A stretch of 64,000 bases of DNA from Promerops cafer. Taxonomy: Eukaryota; Chordata; Aves; Passeriformes; Nectariniidae. The notes beneath the pieces are model-generated. The model saw only the letters and a program-made list of their open reading frames with translations, ran no database searches and was not told where the DNA came from. Below are positions 45,650 through 56,840 of the stretch, one piece after another. The DNA lies in contig VZSE01014389.1 of the NCBI GenBank assembly GCA_013398275.1, positions 2,834,636 through 2,898,635 on the forward strand. The letters run 5' to 3'. Position 1 is the stretch's first letter; every line of letters starts with the position of its first letter. The translations under genes and the position numbers were made by a program.

Positions 45650-45662
45650 GTTGCCGGGCGAC
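45650..45662. promoter_or_regulatory. Candidate RFX X-box at the ADGB promoter
   Basis: GTTGCC-G-GGCGAC resembles the palindromic X-box consensus GTNRCC(0-3)RGYAAC, with one mismatch in the second half. It lies 32 bp upstream of the ADGB ATG. RFX factors act with FOXJ1 on motile-cilia genes, which fits androglobin expression. A GC-rich island yields chance matches, so this is a candidate only. Confidence 0.4.
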
Positions 45663-45726
45663 TCCGCGGGAGGGGCCGCGCGGGCGGCTCCGGGGCCAGG
45701 GTGAGGGCGAGGGGCCGAGCCCGCTC

Positions 45727-45750
45727 CAGCCCCAGCCCCAGCCCCAGCCC
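45727..45750. repeat. CAGCCC hexamer, four tandem units
   Basis: Four exact CAGCCC units in the ADGB CpG island, 109 bp upstream of the start codon; probably within the 5' UTR or core promoter. Confidence 0.85.
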
Positions 45751-48351
45751 GGACACAGCCCCCGCCGCCCGCTTCGTGCTCGAGGAGCCAAAGAATCGGC
45801 GTGAAATGCCTTCGCGGGCTAAGGTTTGGCTTCGAGGTAACAGATCCCGCTTTCTGCGGCAGCTTCAGGAATCTGTCCAAAGAACGTAGTTTGTCTGCTT
45901 GCCGGCGACAATCAGCTGTGAGAAGCTGTCGACTCCGTCGGAGTCAGAGAGACCCTGCAGAGACCTGGAGAAGTGAGGGGACAGGGCGATCACCACTTGT
46001 ATGAAGCTTGCCCAAGACCAGCGCTGCGTTCTGCACCGGGACGGAGCACCCGCGGATGTCGGGACAGGCTGGGAAACAGGCTGGACAGCAGCACTGCAGG
46101 AAGGGACCCGAGGGCCTTGGTCGGTGGCAACTCGACTGAGTCAGCTCTGCCCTGGCAGCCTAGGGAAATTTTAGAGCTAGACTATGCAAGTCTTCAATTC
46201 TTTTTAATTTCACATTGAGGCAATTAATTAATTCCTGCTATGAAGCCCATGATTACCAAAGTGAATGCCATTCCACCAAGGTCAGATAAAATTAGCATTA
46301 ATCTGCTGGTTTTGAATTCAGCAGATAGTTGACTTCAACTTAGTTTATAAGCAGACTTTTATCAGATACATTCCAGAGACTTCATTATTGCTAACAGCTC
46401 CTCTTTCTAACACCATATTTGCTGTTTCCCAGTCTGTACTGAATGAATAAAAATAGTTGATAAAACAGAATATACTTCTTCATTTATTCCTATTCAAACT
46501 GTGTCTTGTTCAAATATAAAAATCAATGAAAATCTATTTGTCAAATTGCAGAGGGCATGAGTAGATGAAAAATAGGAGGAAAAATAGGCAGATGTTGCTA
46601 CATCTAGAGGCCATTTTAGACAAATTTCAGATCTTGATTTTTATCAAGATGACAGGCAGCCAGATATACAGTCATAAATTTCAAAGTGCAGAATTCTTCC
46701 ACAGCTTGGCATTTCCTTCAGCGTTATGTCCAACAGCATCCATTTTAAACAAGGTACTTTGGGACACTTGTCACTTGAGAGCCAAGTAAACATTTCAATT
46801 TTATTTATTTATTTTCAAACTGAACAGCTGGTCTTCTCTTCATACAATTATGCTATCAAATATTGATTAGGGCAAACTAATAAAAATAGGAGATAAAAAT
46901 AGGAGAGACAGAGGTGAGTTCAAACATCTGGCTACACCTCTTCAGTACCAGTACAGTGCTGTTCACCTCCAGACCTTGCTGGATGCTGATGCCAACTTGT
47001 AGATGGGGGACAGGGTTCAGTTTGTGACTCAGAATGCAGATAAAAACACCATGAAAATTATAGACTTTGTATTCCTCTCAATACCTTTTACTTACTGGAC
47101 AGAGACCATATTATGGAAAAGTATCTATAAAAAATATGTATAAATGTAAGAGGCACTTTGTGAAAGTTTTCAGAGTAGGAAAACTTCCTTCTTAATCCCA
47201 CTGCAGGTGACCAGTGAGGTTTGCAGCACCCCAGCAAAAACTTTCATAATACACATGTGAAAGACAAGGTAAAAGTAACTGAAGTTTGAGTGCCTGGGTC
47301 TATAAACATTTTGGGGTGGTAGAGAAGGAAGAACAGAAATCAGAAAAGCATATTTAAGTACAGAGCCTTTAATTCTTTGCTCTGTTAAATGGCAGTTACT
47401 GCATAAGAAGTTCAGAATGACCTGACTTTTTACCATAAAATCCTATAGGAAGTTTGTTTGCTAAGAGTGATGGCATCAAAAGCATTCATATAGGCGCTTT
47501 GTGAAGGAAAAAAAAAGGATCTCAATTTTTACATCCATCAATTTACATATTTTTATTTATGCAAGAACTTCATTTAGAATTCCATAACCTAACAGCAATG
47601 ACAAGGACAGCTTGTTTGGAAAGAGAAATTAATCTGAATTTCAAACAAGCTAGTTTTCTAACTGGCAAAGAATCTGTAAGGTCACATCAGCTGTTTCACT
47701 GCCCTAATGTCTCAAGCCATGAAGTATATCTGACAGACACTCCCTGAAGGAAAGAAATTGCTAGGGTAGAGACAGCCTGACAGAAAATGTAGAATAAATG
47801 CACAAGACAACAAAACAAGTGTTAGGAAACCACTGAGATGTCACTAAACAAATACTAAGGTGGCACATACTGATTAGCAATGGATGGATGGGCTTCTGGT
47901 CAACATTCTTCTAAGATACCATTCAAAACACCAGCTTGTTTTTCCCTGAAAGCATCACAGCAACAGCTACAGCACATGCAAGTCACTTGCAGGAAAGCAG
48001 CCTTTTCATCTTAAGTATTTTGTACTTTTTTATAGCAACACATAGTAGTTGGACAGAGTAGAAAAAAGAGTAACGATGAACAGCAACACTACTAAAAGCC
48101 CTCAGGTGTCTTGGAGCTCAGACTTGAGTCTCCTCTGATTTTACAGAGGGCGCAAGGACTCCAGAACAAGAGAGTAAAAGTTTTTGCCTTAAGAGAAGGA
48201 GTGTGGGAGGAGGGTAAAGCAGAATGTCTGGAATAACTGATGAGTAGGCTAAAGACACTCATTCTTCTCAGAGATGCCAAGGGACAGGATTAGAATCAAT
48301 GTGAGAATTTAAATACGAGAAATTCCTCTTTAAAATAAAATTTTATTTTTA

Positions 48352-48510
48352 ATTACAGTGAAGGTGGTCAAACACTGGGAACAGGTTTTCCAACAAGACT
48401 GTGGAGTTTTTATCAAACTGGGCTGGACCATGAGCAACCTGCTCAAGGTCTACACAGAGGCATAGGACTACACCATCTTTCAAGACCACTTCCAACCTTA
48501 CCCATTCGGT
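48352..48510 (+). mobile_element. Diverged CR1 LINE 3' fragment
   Basis: Plus-oriented CR1-like DNA: GTGAAGGTGGTCAAACACTG, GGAACAGGTTTTCCAACAAG and a closing CAAGACCACTTCCAACCTTA. Many substitutions compared with the other copies. Confidence 0.75.
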
Positions 48511-50716
48511 GGTTCTGGGAAGTTTTCCATGAAAAAATGAGTTAAGGTCAAAATCAGCTAGAGGCTTCTGTAAAAAGAGATGCTTCATTTTCAAGCATGA
48601 GGTTGCAACAGTAATGAGATGAAAGGCTTTTCACGTTGTATTTTTGAGACTTTTTACCCATGTCTTTTTATCAAATGATAGGAAAATCTAGGTTCTGAAA
48701 TTAATGCATTTAACAGATAAAAATGCCATTGCCCTTGACCGCTGATACTCTCTTTTATCCGTTTGCTAAGTGAAAGAGTAGGTGGAAGAGATGTAAGGAA
48801 GGTACGGGTCAGTGGGAAATTGTGAACAGAGGAGGACAGCAGTGCACTGGCATTTCATTAAGAGCAGGCAGTGAAGGATCAGGAAAAGAGTGAAGGGTGA
48901 TCAAAAAAAGAGCCACTGTGAGTGGCAAATGGTAATACCTGAGAAAATGAAAACACTGCAGTATGTGATAAAGCCTGGGAGGAGCAGTCTGTGCACTGAC
49001 TTGGGAACAGTCAGTCACTGAGGTGCCATAGTCCAGGGAACTGAATTTGAGCAAAACCATCCTCAAACAGATGGACTGAAACTATGCACAGGCAGCTCTA
49101 TTCTGTTAACTCTTAACATGAAGCTAGGGAGTAAAGTGGATTATGAGAGTTTTCTTGGGTAAACTGATGGAATAAGACAAGGTAGGGGGAAAACAGTCAC
49201 AGCCAGTTGCATAATAGAAAATAGTCTTTGCCTAAGCACAGGACTTCACTGCCATTTCAAAAATATCTTACATGTCTCATCTGATTTTGTCAGGGGCATG
49301 GTTTTTTCCAATAGACAAGCCTCTCCTGAATTTGACACGGTGCCAGAAAGGTGGGATTCATCAGAGTCCAATGTTACTATTTCCACTTACCTTTTTTATT
49401 TTCAAGTTCATTTGCTAGAGCACTGTTTTATCACAGTCTCATGCTATAATCTCATTTGGAGAAACACAGACCCAAAACATTCTGTTAAGTATCAAGCAGC
49501 TGTTGAAGTCCAATTTAAATACCGCAATATCATCCAGTCCCATGGGACTGCTCAGGGCACTTATTTAGGTAAAAGTGTGAACTGGGGACCACCATAACTT
49601 TGATCATCTCTACATGCAAATAAAAGGATAAAACAGTGTATGCCCCAAGAGCAGGCAGCAGAGGAAAATCAAAGTAGCTCAGAGAACCATGCAGAGCCAT
49701 TGCCTTTCTTCTGTAAATTTACATTTGATGATACAGGAATATCTTTCTATATCAAAAGGAAAAGCTTTCTGTGTTTGATACAGTGTGAAAACCCTATCTG
49801 AAATCTGGAGTTAAATAAGACAACTGTGATTCTCTAACTATTGGAACTGTTACAAAATTGAGATATGGACAAAGGAAGTAGTATTACCTCTTTAAAAAAT
49901 TCTAGATATCTGGCTAAAAGATACAATGCAATTGTGATAGTAGCCTGAGGGACAGAAGGGTATTTGCTTTTAAATTGAGAATACACAATTTTAATGCAGT
50001 ATAAACTACGGAACTGCAGAACCTATTAAATCTCTTAGTACACTGTTTTACTTAAGTATTTTGGTTTTTACAGGTTTTTTTATAATTAAGAATGTAACCT
50101 TTTTCCAGGAGACAAAAAGTTGTCATCTTGTTCCAAGTAAAGGCATACTACAGATCATAGCAAATCCTTTTTAACACTGATTAACTTTAGTGTGTTTTAA
50201 GTGCAGCTACAGTTGTATATGCAGGCTAAAAGCAAAAAGCTGTGCTATTTGAAAAATGCAAAAAGTAATATTGCTGGATAGATACATTTTAATAGAAATG
50301 TGATTAACATTCTTCCTGAAAAGTTAGAAGCAAGATCATAAACAGATGCAAGATGTCTTCTAACTTGTTTTAACCAAATAAAAATATATTGTCTTCTCTA
50401 AATAAAAAAACCTACAACAGTTTACATTCTCTAATTTCTGAAACTCATGAAAATTACATAAATTATTGTCACACTTATGCAATCATCCATATGCTAAGTG
50501 CCACCCTAACAATTTGAGCTATAAGTCGTCTCATCTAATTGTGCTTAAAACAAGAACCCAATGAAACAAAACGGCATCCTGATGGACAACCTGATGGAAA
50601 GTTCTTGCTCCTTAAACTATTAAATACAAGAAAGCAGTGAATTTTTGGAATCTTGTGGCAAAGTGCCATCAAAAACAGCAATTCTTTAAGTTTCAAGTAA
50701 AGTAGCTTGTTGCCTG

Positions 50717-51398
50717 TGTGGTGGGTTGACCCTGGCTGGACAGCAGGTGCCAACCAAAGCCACTGTATCACTCCCCTCTCAGCTGGATGGAGGAGAGGAA
50801 ATGTAACAAAATGCTCATGGGTTGAGGTAAGAACAGGCAGAGATCACTCACGAGTTGCTCTCATGGTAAACAGACTTGACTGAGGTAAATCAGTTTAGTT
50901 TACTAGCAATCAAATTGGAGTAGGATAATGAGAAATAAAAACTGAATCTTAAAAACACTTTTTCCAACCCCTCTCTTCTTCTTGAGCTTAACTTTACTCA
51001 CAATTTTCTCTACCTCCTCCACCCAGTGGTGCAGGGGGATGAGAAATGGGGTTTGCAGCCAGTTCATCACGTGTTGTCTCTGCTGCTCCTTCCTTCTCAC
51101 GGGAGGACTCCTCACATTTCTCCTGCTCCAGCCTGGGGCCCTTCCCATGGGAGACAATCCTCCAGAAACTTCTCCAGTATGAGTTCTTCCCCTGGGCTCC
51201 ATGAACTGCTCCAGTGTAGGTTCCTTCCATGGAAGAACAGCTCCAGCATGGACTCCCCTCAGGGTCCCAAGGCCTGTCAGAAAACCTGCTCCAGCATGGG
51301 CCCTTCCATGGGGCCACAGGTTCTGCCAGGAGCCTGCTCCAGCCTGGGCTTCCCACAGGGTCACAGACTCCTTTGAGCATCCACCTGTTCCATGGTGA
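50717..51398 (-). mobile_element. Truncated avian ERV LTR with internal degenerate repeats
   Basis: On the plus strand it begins TGTGGTGGGTTGACCCTGGC, which is the LTR 3' end read in reverse. It continues through CAGCTGGATGGAGGAGAGGA and GAGTAGGATAATGAGAAATA. From about 51115 to 51375 come repeated units around CTGCTCCAGC(A/C)TGGGC..CCCATGGGG. It breaks off near 51398 without the expected other end, so it is 5' truncated. Confidence 0.75.
51115..51375. repeat. Degenerate tandem units inside the LTR
   Basis: Five or more irregular units of about 35-60 bp, each starting near CTGCTCCAGC and followed by a TTCCC(A)TGG-type block. The array explains the overlapping open frames on both strands here, which are not genes. 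Confidence 0.7.
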
Positions 51399-52799
51399 CA
51401 TCAAGTACTGGGTCTCTAGGAATGACTTAAACTATTCCCCCCAGATTAATTCTTATAGAGGAACAAAGAGTTGCTCAATCTAAGGAGCTAGTACAACTCA
51501 ACAGGCCTGATTCAAAGTTTAAACAAAACTCCGGAGCTTGGAATAGCTCATATTTTTCTAGTACTGCAGTTAAGATACACCAGGAAATCCTATACTGAAA
51601 AAATCACTGTTTGTGTCTGTCTTCCACATATTTTTCCAAATCAAAGTTTTTGGGTTAATTAGGATAGGGCTTCATGACTACTTTAACTAACCTACACACT
51701 TCTCTATCAACTGCAGTCCCATTCCCCTCTACCAGGGAGACACCACCATGTCCTTCCTCAGGCCAGTCTTTTCTTACTGTTTTCTTGTTCTGACTAGATC
51801 AGCTTTCCTGATCCGCCTGCTCAGTCTTAAACAGCCCAATGCTCTCTCTCAACAGAGGAGTAGTGAGAATGCAGTTTGTAGCACAAAGCAAGACTAGCAT
51901 TCTATTAAAGCTCAAATTCTTTTCCTCAGACAAGTGACAGAAGATTTGGAAAAAAAAAAAAGAGAAAAACTCCATCCTGCAGGTAGTTTTATACTACTGA
52001 CCTCAGTAATGACAACCTGTATCAAAACCAGTACATTTCACCAGTTTTAGACTCACGTCCTTTCTACATTCATGCAGAGGTTTAGAAGCAGCTATGTATA
52101 AAATAAGGAAAGCACTTAAATATAGCAGCAGTAACTCTTCAAGCAAAAGTTTAGACATTCTTGAAAATAACCTGCATAGGATTATATTATCTGTGACAGG
52201 ACCCAGGATGAGATTCAGGCAGAGTCACAAAGCTTGAGTTTGGTCTCCATTTTGCTGTTGAATCTAAACATTAAAGTAAAAAAAAATTCACAATGCACTA
52301 CAGCTGGGGAAACTGCCTGTGGAGGTAAAGTTGGCATTTACATTTGTGCAGCTTTAATTAAAGTAGAAAAAAAGTACAGTGGAGATTAAACATCAAAAGT
52401 GAGTTTACAGTCAAAATGGAGTTGTTCAAGTGATTGAATACGACGATTGTGACAGTTTCAACTCTTCAGGAAAGTCAGGCATTGAAACAACTCTCCCAGG
52501 GCCATATAGTCTCCACGGTTTGAGGTTAAGACCAGACCACATGAACACCTAAGCACTGTGCTATGACCTTGCTTGGAGAAAGACACTGGCTTAGAAGGCA
52601 TCCTAAGATCCCTTTAATCTGAATTATCTTAGGATCCTAAGCTTAATAAACCCAGTTTTAGTTTATGCCAAGCCTTACTGTGGTATTTTCAAATAATTCT
52701 TTGACATAGCACATACTAGAAGATAAAATTGTTTTCAAATGTCAATGAAAGCATTTGAGTATAGGGTGGAATATATGTGAGGATTCATGTTCTCAAAAG

Positions 52800-54229
52800 C
52801 ACACAACACACAAAAGATGCCCAAATATATTTATTTAACTCTTAAAAAGTATGTTACTCTTTAGAAAAAAAGACAGCCTAAGAAATCTCAATACAGATTA
52901 AAGTATATCAAACCCTGCATATACCCAATTCTGATGTTTACCTGAACATCAGCACCATCAAACCCAGCAAGGTAAGACTTCTGAAGTCAGTAGCAATGAG
53001 GTACCAGGAGAGAAGAAACCCTTAAAATGAAGAGGAGCTTCAAAGCCTTTGAGCCAATCAGAGCCAGAGTACAAGAATGCATTCAAGAACCATTAAATAT
53101 CTCTAATCCTTTTGAACTTCATTTGCTGCCAAAAATACATGAGTGTTATAACAAATAAACATAAGCATCTCAGTATACAGTTACAAAGTGGTAAGCCAGT
53201 TCATTAGTTCAAAGCAGTCACAAGAGTTCTAAAACTGACAAAGACAGAGCTTGGGGCAGAAAGGTTGACAGACTAGCATGAACCAATCAAGCTATTTTCC
53301 TCAAGACCTCTCTCCTTGCTCATGGTATTCAGAACCATCTCTAAACAGAAGGAAGAAGAAGCAAGTTCATCATCACAGGACAGTAAGATATTTACTTTTT
53401 GTACTCTTAGTAAAGTTTTCAGTGTTAGTGTATGAAAAAGTTACTAGATGTTTATTTCTGGATGTGCATAGGGGTGAGTTTACCATAACTATGTGCCAGC
53501 AGTACAACTGTATTCATTAATGTGTTTCATACATAAAGTATTAGCTGACAATATTCAGCCTTAAATTGCTGGAGATGCATTTTTATTAGTATCTCTATAA
53601 CCATGTCTTTCCCTTGTTAAACACAATAATTGAACCATCTTATTTTTACTCAGTGGTAAAAGCCATCTACTCCACTCATTCTTAGTGATCACACCAGGAA
53701 AGATACCTCCCATCTGTCATTGGCCCCTTCAAGATTTCTGGGATGTCTTGATCCAGCAGAACTAGCGAAGACACAGATCCTCATGGTGGGGATAATAAAT
53801 AGGGACAATTGTGCCAGTGAGAAGGCTCAAGTGGGACATAAATGGTGACAAAGGAAAAGTTTACTTTAAAGGTGCAATACTCTATTCAGCTAAAAGTGAG
53901 TTCTATTTGGAATGTAGCATATGTCCTAGAAGCAAACTAGACACTGAATGTTGTCTTTGTTACTTTTAGGAGTGTAAACACTACCTTATGTTCTCAAGTA
54001 AGAAGACACTAACCAGACTTAGATGCAGACACTCAAGCAACTGGAATGATAACTCACAAGATACTCAGTTTCATGCTAAACAAGAATATGTAAACACCCA
54101 AACGAGTCACCAATTCAGATAGTACCAGACACCCCATATGGATTGTCACAACGCAGCACCATAGCAGCATTTTGATTTAAAGCAAAGTCCTGCTGCTCAT
54201 CCCATCACATTTACTGAATGGTGGTAGCA
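52800..54229 (-). other. Probable RAB32 3' UTR and downstream flank
   Basis: Sequence following the RAB32 stop in transcript direction. Minus-strand AATAAA hexamers occur at 53587-53582, 53456-53451 and 52835-52830; any could be the poly(A) signal, and none can be chosen from sequence alone. No coding signal on either strand. Confidence 0.4.
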
Positions 54230-54379
54230 TTAGCAGCACTGTGATTTACTCTCTGCTTTCAATGGGTCTAGGTCCAGTTTTGGTTTCCCCACATCATTCT
54301 CTTCATTAGGAAAGGTTTTGTAATTGGCAAGGATGTTTTCCACCAAGAATCGAGCAGCTTCATCTATGTTGATGTTGTC
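54230..54379 (-). CDS. RAB32: RAB32 exon 3 with stop codon
   Basis: 150 nt in phase 0: 49 codons and TAA. It encodes the last helix (DEAARFLVENILANY), the hypervariable tail and the C-terminal SQCC for double geranylgeranylation. The acceptor CATTTTTTAG is clear. The exon is too short to show as a long open frame and was found by extending the family alignment from exon 2. Confidence 0.95.
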   Translation of the reverse strand, partial: DNINIDEAARFLVENILANYKTFPNEENDVGKPKLDLDPLKAESKSQCC

Positions 54380-56840
54380 CTAAAAAATGTTGAAAGCAAG
54401 GAAGTCAGTAATCTTTTTGAAACAGTCACACATTCCTATTAACAGTCACACTTTCCTATTAAAAAGCTGTCCAAATAGAAAAGAATTCTTCAGTTTCACC
54501 AGCAGAACACAAACAGTTTAGATGCAAGAAGTCATTGCTCACACTTTTTGTCTGAAAAAGTTAGAAGGAAAGTTGGAGACAGAATTATTCATTCATATTA
54601 CAAGTTGAATTCTGATTCTGATCTAGTAGGCAGTCAGGGGAATGAGTGTTACCTGCATTTGGAAGGCTCACAAATGCCAAAGTGCCTTTCTGCATCAGGA
54701 AAGATCCTAGGCAATTACATCATCTGTAGTATCATCTAACCTTTTGGAGCCTTTTTCTGTTTCTGATGGAATTTGGATATACTTATTTATGTAAGAGGAT
54801 CTTTCCCACGAGCCTCAAGATCAGAACTATTTCCAAGTGCCTCATCTAGCCACTCTACATACTCTTGGTGCATGCTTTGAAAAGTCCCTTCCCATACACC
54901 CTAAAGAATGTATGTGTGCAGGATACTTACAGATGTACTTTGCCAAAATATCCCAGTTTCTGAGGGTCCAAGCTGGCCTAGTGCCAAGGAGTCTCTGGCC
55001 ACATGTTTGTCCTGGCTGGGCCATCAGGTAGCACAGGGCTGCCATGTTTGGAATTGCTCATCTTTGGTTCCAAAGGAAATACCAGCCCAGAATATTACTG
55101 ATGACTAGACTTAAGATCCAATTATCAGTTCCAACAGAAAGGCAAAAACAGATTAATAGGATACCCAAGTGGGCAGAACTGAAAACCATAAACTGTTTTG
55201 GTATGCTTAGAAAACAAGACCGTCATCCTAAATTTTTGCAGTTTCAACTATGACTCTTCAGAGTTCTAAAGAAGTCAATTAATACCTAAGCTAGAACTTA
55301 TTGTCTGGATTTTTCTCTGCACCAATAACCTTATTTTACATTGTCCTGTCTTAAATGCCACCTAAAATGCAAATTGCTAGAATTTCACGTTTGATTTTTT
55401 TTTCCAATGTTACTTGCATTTATTTTTAAGACATAATGCAGTTCATATATAGCAGTATTACAGGCAGGTAAAGGTTCAGGGAAGACTTTTACCAAAGCAG
55501 AATCTTGGTGTACTTTTTGAGATTAAAAAGCCTTAAAAATAGAGTTTTTAGTAACAGATGGGTGATTTTTGAAATATCTTTGCAAATGCAAACAAATTGC
55601 TAGCTAATTTAACTAATTCCTTTAACTGTTTATCCTTCTCTTAAAGTAATCAGAGAGCAACTTGTTACTTTGTTTCTTATAGTCTTCTTAGAGACTTTGC
55701 TTTTTAAGAGTTGTCTAAACATCATTGTGTAACACTTCAGCAGCAGCAGTTAAAGGAAGTAGGCAAGCCAAGGGAAAAGTGGGATTTTGAGGCTTATCTT
55801 ACTTTAAAAAGGATTTATCAGCCAGGCCAGTAATCTGGTCTGTCAGCCACATTGTCCTCATCTAAAGGAGTCCTTCATTTTAAGAATCTGCTGAACTTTA
55901 AGGAAAGATTTGGTTTAACTTCCAACTATGCTGCTGCCAGTTTAATCTGTGCACTGACAGAAAGTCTGTAGACTAAAACTGTACAATACATGAAATTACT
56001 CAAAGTTAACTGAATAAAGCAGCTGTCTTATCTTAAATTACTATACAGAACAATTTGTTTTTCTCCAGTTCAGTCTTGACATTGCCTAATAAAACAGAAA
56101 AGTGCTTTAGCAACACTTTGGGTAGGTAGTAATGAGTAAGCAAATAGCTTGTTCACTTCAAATCCTGACATTTCCTACACAAAACAGTGACAACAGAAAA
56201 TGCAATTTAAAAACCTGCACCTAAAGATGACCTGTATTTTTTGGGGAGCTTGATCAGCATTTAATAGTATTAACATCTAAAGAATGACTGATCCTCATGC
56301 ATGCAAGATGAAAAAACTTATCAAACTCAGATAATCAAGGTTCCCACATAGTTTCAAGATGCTCTGTATTTAAGATAACTTTTAATCTTTACTAAATATG
56401 CCTCATCTTCTTCAGGAATGAAGCTAGCCTGCACATCACTTCAAATTTTGCTGAATTTGACTGCCACTTCCTATACTTGATAACTTTATTTCCTACATGA
56501 TTATATTCACCCTTCTTATTCCAATATTCAAGAGACTAAAAATATTTTTCTATTAAGCTCACCTTGGCAGATGTTTCAAACCATCCAACAAAGCCACCTT
56601 CTCTGCAGAACTGGTCCATTTGAGAGGGATTCTGGCTGCCATCTTTCTTCTGGTCACACTTGTTTGCAAGAAGAACAGCAGGGATGGGGCTGCCGTTGGG
56701 AAGTAGTACTTTACTGTCCAAATCATGCTTCCATTTTGAAACAGCCTCAAAAGTGGAGCCTCTTGTGATATCAAAGACCACAAAAGCACCAACTGCCTCT
56801 TTGTAGTATACTCTGGTCATATTTCCAAAGCGCTCCTGGC
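54230..56840 (-). CDS. RAB32: Ras-related GTPase Rab32, exons 2-3 (5' exon off the right edge)
   Basis: Rab32 is a small GTPase of the Rab32/38 group. It acts in transport to melanosomes and other lysosome-related organelles and at mitochondria, where it also anchors PKA (family knowledge). Exon 2 (56840-56563) begins with the split Gly of the switch II motif GQERFGN and contains the G4 motif NKCD and the G5 motif ETSAK. Exon 3 (54379-54230) gives DNINIDEAARFL and ends in Cys-Cys, the prenylation signal. The 92 and 49 codons after the split Gly fit residues 85-225 of the usual 225-residue protein. Ala-Ala in DEAARFL retains the alanine reported to mark PKA-RII binding in Rab32. VYYKEAVGAF and SPIPAVLL fit Rab32 better than Rab38. 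The P-loop exon was searched for up to 64000 and is absent. It lies about 8.6 kb upstream of ADGB in the same orientation. Confidence 0.97.
54380..56562. other. RAB32 intron 2
   Basis: A 2.2-kb intron. It contains a 20-bp perfect-but-one tandem duplication (54421-54460) next to the exon 3 acceptor; otherwise AT-rich with no recognised element. Confidence 0.7.
54421..54460. repeat. 20-bp tandem duplication
   Basis: AACAGTCACACATTCCTATT followed directly by the same 20-mer with a single change (A to T at its 12th base). It lies 41 bp from the RAB32 exon 3 border, in the upstream intron. Confidence 0.9.
56563..56840 (-). CDS. RAB32: RAB32 exon 2
   Basis: 278 nt: two bases of the switch II Gly, then 92 codons from QERFGNMTRVYY to ETSAK. 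The acceptor has a good pyrimidine tract (CTCTCTTTCAG); the donor is AAG|GTGAGC. It includes switch II, NKCD (guanine specificity) and ETSAK. The insert after NKCD (QKKDGSQNPSQMDQF) is typical of Rab32. Confidence 0.97.

Larger units (their letters stand above)
45030..46150. promoter_or_regulatory. CpG island over ADGB exon 1 (promoter)
   Basis: A roughly 1.1-kb block rich in G+C and CpG, in sharp contrast to the AT-rich DNA either side. It covers the ADGB start codon and its upstream region. The transcript start should lie on the minus strand above 45618. Long open frames on both strands here are by-products of high GC. Four CAGCCC units (45727-45750) and a CCTCCTCC/GGAGGAGG hairpin (45183-45203) lie within it. 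Confidence 0.85.
45663..52799. other. Intergenic DNA between ADGB and the RAB32 3' end
   Basis: The first 500 bp belong to the CpG island; the rest is AT-rich. It holds a CR1 fragment (48352-48510) and a truncated LTR (50717-51398). No coding exon or RNA gene recognised. Confidence 0.6.

Noticed and set aside
45288..45889. Long overlapping open frames on both strands (up to 181 codons) around ADGB exon 1.
   Set aside because: They are by-products of the GC-rich CpG island, rich in Arg, Pro, Gly and Ala, and overlap one another. Only the 62-nt exon 1 frame joins the ADGB protein.
51000..51400. Several open frames of 65-153 codons on both strands.
   Set aside because: They arise from the degenerate repeat array inside an LTR.
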